Positions 12,234-23,453 of a stretch of DNA of 64,000 nt are shown piece after piece. The stretch is from Gibbula magus. Lineage: Eukaryota; Mollusca; Gastropoda; Trochida; Trochidae. The stretch covers positions 13,947,867 to 14,011,866 of the forward strand of contig OW388296.1 in assembly GCA_936450465.1 (NCBI GenBank). Reading direction: 5' to 3'. The stretch's first letter is position 1. Every line of letters begins with the position of its first letter. The notes beneath the pieces are model-generated. The model had not been told where the DNA came from. It searched no databases and was given only the letters and a program-made list of their open reading frames with translations. The position numbers and the translations under genes are program-made.

Positions 12234-12333
12234 TCAGAGGACGGGACTGTCTCCGTAACAGGGATTGCCGAAGTTGACTTTGCTTTCTTCTGTCATGTAG
12301 ATCTCCTCGTATGTCGGTTTCCTCCTTCTCCGC
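12234..12333 (-). CDS. Last exon of the DSL-EGF protein: short tyrosine-containing tail
   Basis: The membrane span is followed by a basic stop-transfer run (CLRRRRRKP), then PTYEEIYMTEESKVNF and GNPCYGDSPVL before TGA. Visible short motifs are YEEI (resembles the Src-family SH2 site) and NPCY (fits the NPxY endocytosis/PTB signal). Classical Notch ligands have tails of 100 or more residues. Motif function is inferred, not shown. Confidence 0.8.
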
Positions 12334-15300
12334 CTGAATGTGTACAAGTAATTGGTTTGATATGAAATACCAAGAATGATGAATAAACTAACTATTTGGT
12401 GAAATGCATGGGACGTGAACAGTTGTAAAACCAAAAAGCTAATTCAAATCGTGCATGATTATATGAAATACTATACTGCTTTGATATTGAAACTTGTTAC
12501 ACACTATATTGGCAATCATGTATCATTTTAGTTTAATAGACAAATATAGAACATATGAATTACAAAAAATACTCAAAAACAGAGATTGGACATCGTGATT
12601 GGTAAATAAAAATGTTATTCATAATTACGACAGTTTATAAATGATTCATGAATTGAGATTTCAGTTTTGGGTACTGCCAATTATTGTGAATATGTACATA
12701 CAACTTGTCAATTTAAATCAATTTAAATCACACAAAAGGAATGATTCTATATTGCTTATTCGATTACATGCTTCTAAGGCATAGCCCTATCATCAAAATG
12801 AGTTACATTTTAAAAAGTCAAGTATCTATGAGTAATTACTAATTATACATGTTTTAGTTCTAAAGTGCATACCTCAGACATACTGTTGTAGTTATCACGG
12901 CCGCTGCTACCAATATCACTCCGCTTACAGACAGTGCAATAATCAAAGTGGTGTTCTGTTGAGTAAGAATATGGTTATATGTAAATACCACACCATGCAT
13001 ACTTTGATATAGCTATTTGTTTTCACTTTCTTGGAGAGATGATGCTTTGAAAAACCTTCCATCGACGATTGTGTCATTCGTTGTTTTTATCATCGATGAT
13101 GTGTGTTTGTTAGCTTACTTCTGAAAGGAATATAGTTACTAATTTCACTATAGTGAAATCAATCGAAGACAAATGAACAAAGAAAATATTCAAAACTTTA
13201 AACGATTTGTTACCGACCTAGCCTTACAAGATGAGATATTTAGATGGATAATATTTGGAATTATTCTGATGCTACACACTTCGCAGTGAAATCTGATTAT
13301 GTCATACCACAGGAACTCGATACGGCGTTGATATAAATAAACCTACACCCTATTCTACATTGTGCGTAGGTAGTTTTTTTTTGCCTACGTTTACCGAGTA
13401 CGTTTCACTTACGATATAGAATTCCTGTGTCTCATAGTGACAAGAAAACCAAATGACATTTTTTAATCATCACCAGTATCTAAATATAAGTGTAAACTAT
13501 TATAAAAGTGCAGAATACACACAGATTACTTACATCTGGATTAGTTGTGTGAGAAGTATCTAACTGAACAGAGAACAGTTTCTGGAGCTTCGATTGGCCC
13601 ATTGAGGATATGGCTCCAGCTATCTGTTGTTTGGTTTGCTTCCCGTCACCACATTGGATCCCAAATGAAAATTCCTCGCTTAGGCTGTATATACAACAAA
13701 GCATGCATTACATAATGTAAGAATAAACCTTATCGTTTATACTAAAACAACCCTTAAAACAATGAAAATAAACAAAACAAGGAGGGTAACAAGTCTTAGA
13801 GCATAATCTACGCGAATTGTGGGTGTGTAGTCCATAATTTTAAATTTCGAATGATCACATGAGCACCAAATCATACAGTAAATTTTGGTTTTATTTTATT
13901 CTTTTCCCCACCAAAACAGATGTTGTCGAATACATTCAACCTCGAAGAAGATATATGTAACAAGATATCTTAAACAATAAATTTTCAATTAAAGATTGAG
14001 ACATATTGTCTTCCTCAAATCAGATACATCCGTAACGTGTATCTTCAGAAGTTTGTCGAGTAGAGAAGGAAAATTGGAACATGTTTAAGATATTTCGTAA
14101 TACTTATTATAATGCTTGTTGAGAACACAATGGAAATGACGTTTCCTTAAAGCTGAATTTAAGAAAATTTAAGATTTGTCACATATGTGAATATTCTAGT
14201 AGAGAAGTATAAAGTAACAATTATTGACTTGTTTTGCGAAACTTACGCTTGATGGTCGTGCAAAACTTTTGCAGTTTGGCATATGTTTTCAGATGCGAAG
14301 GTTTTCAAGCCTTTCATAACGTCACGTACATCAGAGACTGTAAGCTTCTCAGTGAATGTCAACGTGTAAATATCTGGAAATCAGAAAGAAACGTCAATTT
14401 GCAGGCGTTGTGAGTTATAGCCTCTAACAACCAGACTAGCCGGGTGCGCTTGGAATACATACTGCTTTAGTTAGAGTTTATCATCTCAACTATATATATA
14501 ATGCTTATTCTTAGCTTCATACATTATGTTTATGTTATTGCCAATTTAAAAATATTTATGGATACATTCAAAACCTTAACTACATACATTGTTCTTATAT
14601 TTTAGTCGTTATTTAAGTATTTATGTCTTATACAGTGACATGTATTTACAAATAGAAATATTTTCATTTTTTCATGATAAACTAAAAATATTCACTATAG
14701 AATCAAATTCCCATACCATGTTAATCGACAGACGGGGTTAAGAAGAAAACACATACCAGATAATGCTATTCGGAGAGTTGTTGACTCTGGTGGATTTCCA
14801 TGGGTTCCCCCAGAATCAGTCGTTACTGGTTTCGTGGTTGTAGATTTGGTTCCTGATGAACTGTATGAACTGGTTGGACTATGTACAGACGATGTTGGTG
14901 GTTGAGTCTCTTCAGTCTTCAAAGATGTCACTGATTGTAATGTTTTAGAGGATTTTGACGAAGGGGAAAACGAATGCTTCACTGATGAAAAAGACGTTGA
15001 ATATATCGAGGGTTTATCACTAGTTGACAGAGCATTGCTTTTCGGTACTTTCTCTGAACTGGTATGCGACATTCCTGAAGGAATAGATCTGGAACTGGTG
15101 GATAATTCAGAAGAAAATGTTGTTTCTGGGGTTATTTTAATTTTTGAATTACATAATGGTCCAGTGAAGCCTTCCACACAACTACACACGGCCTTGGAGT
15201 TTAGCACGTGACATGGTGATCCATGTCCACACTGAAGGTCATTGCAGAGGTTATTAGCGGTTTCACAGCGCTGACCAGTCCACTGTACAGGACAGGAGCA

Positions 15301-18300
15301 GATGTAGCCATAGGAGTGGTCAGTACAGTTACCCCCGTTCATACAAGGGCCCCAGGAACAGTTATTTACATACTCATCGCACACTTGTCCGGTCCAGTTC
15401 GATGGACACACACATCTAAAACCTCCATCGAAATTCTCACATGTTCCGTTGTTGAAGCACTGTGGAGTCGAACATTCATCAACGTCAACTTCACATGTTT
15501 TACCTTGCCATGTATTTGGACAGAAACACATGAAACCTCCCGGGATGTTGCTGCAGGTTCCATTGTTGAGGCATGGAATTACGGAACATTCGTTGAGTTG
15601 TGTGTCACAAGTTGACCCAGTGTAACCAGAACTACACAAACACTTGTAGCCTAGGTCTGTATCCATGCAGGTAGCACCGTGGCTACATGGGCTGAGATGT
15701 TTGCAAGCTTCCAGTGGATATTGGCAATTTGTTCCTTTCCAATCGGTTTTGCATCTACAAATGTACGACCCGTCTGAGTTTATGCAGTCTTTGTATTGGA
15801 CACAGATTCCAATGTTACACTCGTTGATGTCTCTGCTGCAAGTGTCACCTTCCCACCCTGACAAGCATTCACACTCAAAGCTGCTGTTGTGATTCTTACA
15901 GTCTGACGCATGAACACATGGTTTGAGAGCGCAGGCGTCAGTGATAACCTCACAATGCTTGCCTGTTGTACCAGTAGGGCACTCACAATGGTACGTGTAC
16001 GTTGATCCGATGCATGTTCCTGAGTTCTGACACATTCCTTCCTGACACCCTGTGAACATATCGCACACACTCCCCGAGAATCCTGCCTTACACTGGCAAT
16101 GGAAGCTACCCTGTGTGTTGACACAGACTCCATCATTCATACAGGGTTGTGCGTCACATTCATCTATATCATTGGCGCATGTGGATCCTGTCCAACCATC
16201 TTCACAATTACAAGTAAAATTTCCATTAGTGTCTGAGCAGGTAGAGTTGTTTGCACACGTGTTCAATGTGCAGGAAGCTACGGTGTTCTCACAGTTCGCC
16301 CCTGACCAACTTGGCGGACAGATACACCAAAAGGTAAAGTCGTTATGGGCGCACGTACCCGAGTTCTCACACATCCCCTCCAAACAGCCTGTGAACGTGT
16401 CACAGACGGGTCCAGTAAACCCTCTTGTACACACACAACTGAAACTTCCTAGCGTGTTCACACAAACTCCATTATTCTGACAAGGATGTACGTCACATTC
16501 ATGGATATCAGAGGTACAATCGGCTCCTTGCCACCCATCAGCGCAGTTACATTTGAACCCTTGACCTTGAGGGACGCATGTGGAGTTGTTAGAGCAGGAG
16601 TCACTTTGACAAGTGCCTGAACTCTTATTGCACGTCTTCCCTGACCACCGTGGATCACAGGAACAGAAGAATCCGTGATCGTCTTCAAAGCATGTTCCAT
16701 TGTTCAAACAGGGATAACTATAGCAAAATCCTTTATACATTTCACAGTTTTCACCGGACCAACCATGAGGACAGATGCATCTTCTTGGGTCGTCTTCAAC
16801 ACAACTGCCGCCATTTTGACACGGATTTAACAAGCATGGAGATGTAGATTCGTTGCAGAATGTTCCGTTCCATGAAGGAGGACAGTGACATTGAAACATT
16901 GCGGTAGTTTGTTCACATGTTCCTCCATTCTGACAAGGATTTGATGAGCAAACGTTTACCTCGGTTTGACACTTGTCGCCAGTCCATCCGACTGAGCATG
17001 AACACTTATAAGAGTCCACTGTCCATATGCAAGTGCCACCATTGAGACACTGACCACTTGGACAGACGGGGTTCAAATCTGTACAAGTCCTACCAGCCCA
17101 TTTTATAGGACAAGAACAGTTAAAGCCACCGGGATAATTCACACAGGACCCACCGTTGCTGCAAGGTTGAAGGTTACATTCGTCCACATCATCTGTACAG
17201 TTACTTCCGGTCCAGGATTGAGTACATCCGCACTTCACAGATCCAGATTCCACTTTACACGTGCCACCATTATGACAAGGATTCAACTCACATCCGGGTG
17301 CGTACATCTCACAAGTATGACCAATCCACCCAGGTGAACACGAACATGAGTACTTAGCTCCCCTTGATGTGCAAGTCCCATTGTTTTTACAGGTGTCCGG
17401 TGTGCACATACCGATGAAGGTGGAGCAACTCGCACCTGTCCATCCTTGATAACAGCTACATGTGTAGTTTCCTGCTGTATTTACACACGTTCTGTTCCCT
17501 TTACATATATTACTGTCTTCTTTACATTCATCGATATCGTCTTCACAGTTTGGACCTTCCCATCCTGCAAAATATCAAACACAAAATCAGAAATAATTTT
17601 AAAATTTGTACTCAATATACCATACACTCCACAGCCATGTTTAACGTTAATATATGAACCTGAGTTGCAGTGGATATTGCCAGTCTGAGGGTCACACACG
17701 GCGTTGAAGTTGGTTGGTTTACAATACTTGGAACAGTCTTCTCCGTAGAAGTCGTCATCACACTCTACACTGACAGTCAACACAAGTCTGGTGGGAAACA
17801 AAGCATAGCAAATAGTATTCATGTGTAATCTGACCTTGTAGAATGTTTTGGAGATTATGATCGATAAGAGTAATCGAACTACAATTTGTAAATAAATTAT
17901 ATGACAAATAAACATCAATCTTTATATCACGGCATCAGTGATCTCTCAGATGTTGAATAAAGACGCTTCGCTAAATATAGGTTTTCATCCGGACGAAAAA
18001 GTCTCGTTTTGAATTGGCGTATTGCAGTGCTCGAGAAGGCCCTCAAACTATCTCCACACTGTTTATCTAAATATGGGAAGCTATACATAAAGTGACAAGG
18101 GCGAAGATATCTACCTTGTCTGTATCCTGTTTCCAGTGAGAGGGAAGAAACTGATGGTGTTCTGGCTGGGTTTGCCGGTGATGTTCATCGTGAAGACATC
18201 AATGAGAACAGCGTGCGAACCATTCTTATCGAACGAGCTGATCCTTATGGAGTTACCCGGAGCACCCTAAAATATAACTTCACATAAAATCTACTGTCAC

Positions 18301-21300
18301 GAGCACAATATTATTATATTATTATGAACGATCAATGCAAGCGAATAAGATTGGTCCTTGTATCTTACAATTAAGAATGGTCGTGTGTTCCATACAACCA
18401 TTCTCAACATCGTGGAAATGATTATATTTGTTAAGCAAATTAGATATAGATGTAGCCATTATCGTAGAATATGCTTGTTAGTTGTTGAGAACATATACGG
18501 TTCATACTACCCCATAAACATCTTTTTCCACAAACACCATTATATTTTTTTTTATCTTTATACAGCAAAATCAATAAGCTCTAAATGACAATAATATGTT
18601 AGCTTGCTTCTGATGCACTGACTGTTGAATGTTTTCTTGTATCTCACAGCTTTACTACTACAACGGAACACATGGAAAATATTTAAAAAAGAAGATCCTC
18701 TCCAATCCACATAACAACAATTTGATTATGTATTCAAAAGGAACGGACCGAATGTTGAAATTTAAACCATTTCGATGAGAAAATCCCAGTCATAGGATAT
18801 GGGAATAAATAGTTTAATCCGTTAACTGTTTCAGTTAGACGAGTCACGTTACAGTCAATAGTGAACGGATCTGTTCATATGTTAAAGGGGCAGTAGCACG
18901 TTTTTTGCAAATTTTATTTTTTCCAATTTCCCATTTATAATGATAGTTTATATCATTTATATTTACTTTAGAGGGTAAAACATCTTATTACCCAAACCAA
19001 TTATCCGTAGTGATAATAGCGATGTTGCCTATAATGCAAAAATTGCATCGTGGCCATTTTATTGTGAACACAATTTATTATTTTGAATGACAAAAAACAT
19101 TCCCATAGCTTTACGGAACCGTGTACACTCATTTTTAAACTTGATTTTCCTTAGAGAGAAGGGTGTTTTACTGTTTGTGACATTATTTTTCAAATACATT
19201 TCATCGACTTATTTCAGCGAAAAAAACCGTGCTACTGCCCCTTTAACTTCTTGTGATATTATTTGATAAATACGTTGTGAGTTAGAAAGTTCAAATTGAT
19301 TAAACTCCTAATTTGCTGAAAGTCGTTTATATCACATGATCACAATGACAAGTCACAGCAACTAGTGTTAACTGTAATTTTGTAATATAACGAAAATTTG
19401 TCATTGACATCGAAATATCATTATTTTAATATTAACTACTTGACTACTGTACCAGTTATTTTTCTGACATTCTTTCTAATCACGTTTCACATTTGTCCAC
19501 GTGTATATGTAATACAAATTTAAAAGAAATAGTGACCATCACAGTAGTTAAAGTTAATGAAGCTTATACTAAGCATGTAATCATTTACTCAGCGATCATT
19601 TTACAGCTTTTTAAGACCCTTTTCAATTAACAAACTGTCCATTAAGACCTACTGTGTTCCACTGCTTCAGAGTGAAGACAACTGGGTTGCTGGTGCTGTC
19701 TCCTATGGTGGAGGTGAAGGTGATGTTGTTGCTGTGTTTGGTAACTCCAGTCGAGAACTCGTAGGTACATTTGTTGTTCGTAAAACTAGAAATGAACTAG
19801 GTTTATTATGCCAAATTCTTTGAAAAAAAAATACGTAAAATTACATACGTATATGTTCAAGATGTCGTTATAACATGGTTGAATAAGGACTTTATGATAT
19901 AAGAACATTGTTGTTTGTTGGTATTACTTCTTTGTTGCAGAGATGAAGGAAAACCAAGATATATGGATAGTCAACTTCTTTATTGCTTTCAATGCAATGA
20001 CGGAGTTGACCTTCCATACATCTTTGGTTTCCTTTGTTGACATCATTGTTATGAATCAAATGTGAATGTCAATTGCGAAAGTAAATCAACGAATTTCGCT
20101 ATAAATTCATTATTTCTATACATTTAACATGTTTGGATATGTTATTCTTTCTAACACATTTAACATGTTTTGATATGTTAGTTAGCATTCAGCATTGTAC
20201 ATGGGTCAACGGTCTACAAAACCGAAATAAATGAACTGAAGTCAGCAGGTGAAGTGGCAAGGCTAAGCCCATTGACGTTTAGCATACAATAAAGAAGTTG
20301 ACATTCATAGTAGTGTGTATAATATGCGTCTAGGACTAGTATCAGAGCGGGTTGTAATGCAGGCACCTTCCTAAGCAGCCAGTGAACGCAGTGTCGCACT
20401 GATGTAGACACGGGTGACCAGAAGTTTGCGGCAGATGGTCACCACAACACGTCCCATCAGCTACTGTCCCGTGGGTGTTGGTGTACGAGTCGAACCGGAC
20501 AGTCACATTCACATCCGCCTCTGCAGCCTGGTGAGGAAAGAGGAAACGGCACAAATACATGTTCTCATATCATGTTAGTTACTCCACTTGACTACATGTT
20601 CCATAGAAATGCCATTCATACATGACTATAGATGTCACTTTCATATTGTCGAAAGTGTCCCCGCACCGATTCTAATGTACAATGTAAAAGAATCCCCGCG
20701 AAATAAGTTGACAATGATTATTCCATGTTAACCATATCAAGTTGTTGAATCTTTATCAACTCTCGTGGGTTGGTGTACGAGTTTAATGGTTGATTAACGT
20801 TGACATTGACTTTACAATCAATGAGAAAATACTGAAATACATGTATGCTGAGAGGAAATACAACATCGTCTTTTTGTTTTGACTTGATTGATGCATATAT
20901 CAACCAGTCATCTTGTTTAAGTAGAAACCTTTAATTTTTTTTATTAATGTTCATGTTAATTTGCAGACAAAGGAATAGCTATCAGTTTTCTATTTGTTCA
21001 ATACTATTGTACATTATATAAGTTTGGTGATGCTACGATCAGTTAATAAACGCCTTTTCAGTATTTTACAGTATTTTCAATGAAGTACAGTTGCCATATA
21101 TACTGTTATACCCTGACCTCTTTGAGCGACATGCAATAAGTTGGTATGATGAAAAATCAGAAACTATTTATGGATATACTTCTTCACTCTGCATGAGCGA
21201 CGTTTCGACACAGGTTCTAATGTCGTCGTCAAGCAAGTGAGCATGTGTGAAGCCCTGTTAACTATATACTAACATTTAGTTTATAGAATGTTTATAATTA

Positions 21301-22132
21301 CTGTACCTTCATCCTTAAGCTTATGATTTTATTTTTTTAATACTTTCAGTTCCATATGTGTATTCAGTTTATCTAGACTTGTTGAATAAAGATCTAGACT
21401 GTATTAAAGGTTCCTATTCTTTACACAGTCGTGGGGCAGTGTTAGTATTGTTATTGCTAACGTGTACATTCCTGACTTTCCCATCCAATCATATAATAAT
21501 GCGTGTCATGAAAACAGTGTATCAAAGCCTGAACTGACATTTATCATCCTCATCCGGTTAAGGTTTTAAAATACATTTTAACTCTCATTTTAGCAACCAT
21601 AAGGAACATGAACCTTTTCAAGAGAATTCGGTGGACATGACCAAGTGATTATATCTATGATATAATACAAGATATCCAATATACATTGAATTGATGTAAT
21701 ATTAATAGAAGTTATTAAATAAATACACCTGTTACAAGTATATATAAACTGTTAGAAGCATCACGTTTAGCCTGTGATAATGACACTAGAATATTACTTG
21801 TACATCGCATCGGTACACTCTCTAGGGATTCATTTATGATATGGTGATATATATTATATAGCTTACACAATTACAAGCCAGTCTTCCTTTGTCCATGCGT
21901 TTATTTACTATCAAACCGAGAGAGTATTTCTTGAAATACGACATTTCTATCAAGAGAGTTGATTGGAGAGCTGTCATAAGTCTATGAAGAATATGTTCAC
22001 CTCTCATCAACGAGAAAAGACAGACACACTAGATCTATAATTTGATATTAACAGGAACATAACCTTGGACATAAATCTGGAACTCACCTGTAAGTAAATG
22101 ACCAAAGTAAAAAATCCATAAATCAGCTTCAT
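12234..22132 (-). CDS. DSL-domain, 21-EGF-repeat transmembrane protein (Delta/Jagged-like Notch ligand)
   Basis: Ten exons on the minus strand, all with consistent phase: 22132-22088, 20527-20367, 19785-19653, 18266-18115, 17787-17660, 17564-14757, 14373-14247, 13684-13534, 12955-12873, 12333-12234. The product is about 1295 residues. Exon 1 is a 15-residue hydrophobic signal peptide (MKLIYGFFTLVIYLQ). Exons 2-4 form the MNNL/C2-like Notch-ligand N-domain (VNVTVRFDSYTN, ADGTCCGD). Exon 5 plus the start of exon 6 is a six-cysteine DSL domain (VECDDDFYGEDCSKYCKP). The single 2.8-kb exon 6 holds 21 EGF repeats, several calcium-binding type (DIDEC), then a Ser/Thr-rich stalk. Exons 7-8 give a juxtamembrane domain, exon 9 the membrane span (LIIALSVSGVILVAAAVI) and exon 10 a 33-residue tail. 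Ligands of this class act at the cell surface in cis or trans with Notch. The MNNL-DSL-EGF order supports this family, but the EGF number and short tail differ from classical Delta and Jagged. Confidence 0.88.
14757..15140 (-). other. Ser/Thr-rich mucin-like stalk coding segment (3' end of exon 6)
   Basis: After the last EGF repeat the reading frame encodes about 130 residues dominated by Ser, Thr, Pro and Lys, with no cysteine (for example SSELSTSSRS, PTSSYSSSGTKSTTT). It probably forms an extended O-glycosylated stalk holding the EGF array away from the membrane. The donor is at 14756 (GTATGT). Confidence 0.75.
18886..19242. mobile_element. MITE with TTAA target duplication (piggyBac-like ends)
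   Basis: The left end aggggcagtagcacg and the right end, its reverse complement cgtgctactgcccct, form 15-bp perfect inverted repeats that continue imperfectly. TTAA flanks both sides (18882-18885 and 19243-19246). The 357-bp length with no ORF indicates a non-autonomous element. TTAA duplication is typical of the piggyBac superfamily; that assignment is inferred. It is inserted in intron 3 of the DSL-EGF gene. Confidence 0.85.
20755..20850 (-). pseudogene. Decayed duplicate of DSL-EGF exon 2 in intron 1
   Basis: On the plus strand, ctcgtgggttggtgtacgag here matches cccgtgggtgttggtgtacgag of the real exon 2 (about 20470-20490). The resemblance continues through the exon start and past the acceptor into the intronic aaatacatgt block. 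Read on the minus strand it gives VNVNVNQPLNSYTNP, comparable with VNVTVRFDSYTN in exon 2. The acceptor and downstream cysteines are lost, so it is a relic of an exon duplication rather than a usable exon. Confidence 0.65.
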
Positions 22133-22869
22133 TTTCGATACCCTAGATATTATAATTGTATAACTAATCGTTGTTTACAGGTAGATGTTGCAATATCCTA
22201 GATTGACATCGGTTGTTACTGATAACGTCCTAACCTAATATATGATAATAGACGTTTACACCGGGTACAAGGGAATATAGAGGACTTACTGACACATTAG
22301 TGATAGCGCTTTATCTCCTTGTATTGTGATGGCAGTTCTGGGGTGGTGATGGCTGTAGTAGTACTAGCCTAATTTTACTTTTATTAAGGTATAGTTCTTG
22401 CATACCCTAAGGCATTCATAGTATGTCGGGTTATATTCCTGCAGTGGTGCTGCACACATCTGTAAAATATACTAAGTGAAAACAAAAGAAAACATCCGTT
22501 CTTGGATGAGGTATAAGAAACAATAAAGTATACACGAAAATTAATTTAAAGTTTCATATAAAATTCGATAGCGACTGTGTCTCATGTGATTTTTTATCTG
22601 GTGTATTCGTGAAAGTTTTTGTTGGTTCGAATCCGAAAAGGTATTTTTTAATTTCGATCTCTCATTTTTTAAAATTATGTAGGCAATGGTTGTTCTTAAT
22701 TTTGATGTCGGTGTCACAATGCCCCGCATGGCTTCAATGTCGGTAGCGTTAAAAAGAGAGCCAGTGGCTATGTATCTTATCAGGGTTTCAATAAACCAAA
22801 TAAGTAAGTATTAATAAACGAAATAAGTAAAATTTCAAGAAGTATATATCATAGGCACAACAAATTACA
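22133..22869. other. Region upstream of the DSL-EGF gene
   Basis: The promoter and 5' UTR of the minus-strand gene must begin here. I see no clear TATA element or other recognisable gene. A GGTTCGAATCC word at 22623 is an isolated B-box match without a tRNA fold. Confidence 0.35.
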
Positions 22870-22975
22870 AGCTGAAAATAGTTTTTTTTAGGTCACGACC
22901 ACTGTGGCCCATATAGTATATTCACAACTTTTCAGCTTTCGGTTCTGGAGAAGTCGAGAAAGCGAAAATGCAGAA
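22870..22975 (+). repeat. Fragment related to the 8829-9480 repeat
   Basis: The segment contains gctgaaaatagtttttttta, aggtcacgaccactgtggccc and ggttctggagaagtcgagaaagcgaaaa. These parallel the terminal unit of the 8829-9480 array, with the middle part shortened. Confidence 0.6.
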
Positions 22976-23069
22976 CCCATTTTCTCTCTTCAAATTTCAG
23001 TGTCTATGCTGACAACATAATATTGTCGTAGTTAGCTGTCCTTTAACAGGTGTTTTTCTCCCCTGGCAA

Positions 23070-23453
23070 CATCCTCGGTTACCCATGGTTTTATATATGC
23101 TCCGTTACTCTCCACTATATCACCCATGGGAAACCTTATCAGAAAAATCTGTACTCAAATTACCCGCCCTTGGCCGGCGTGAGCCAATCAAACTGCTACG
23201 CAGCTTGGACCTGCGGACCAATGACATTTCATATCACTTCTTTGCAAAGCACGCGAGGTCATTTTGTTAAAAACACTGGTTATCTCCCTTGACCATTTCC
23301 GTCTTATCCTATTGAGCATTTTCTTTGGTTACTGATTTCGTCACGCCGGCCAAGGGCGGGTAATTTGAATACAGATTTTTCTGATAAGGTTTCCCATGGG
23401 TGATATAGTGGAGAGTAACGGAGCATATATAAAACCATGGGTAACCGAGGATG
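23070..23453. mobile_element. Foldback element with 113-bp inverted arms
   Basis: The left arm 23070-23182 (catcctcggttacccatgg ... ggccggcgtga) and the right arm 23341-23453 are near-perfect reverse complements separated by a 158-bp centre. A solo arm occurs at 50398-50508. Length, symmetry and dispersal fit a non-autonomous foldback transposon. No transposase ORF is present. Arms on opposite strands give spurious identical short ORFs. Confidence 0.85.

Noticed and set aside
15223..16480. Plus-strand open frames of 75-142 codons
   Set aside because: They are antisense shadows of the EGF-coding exon, created by its regular cysteine codons.
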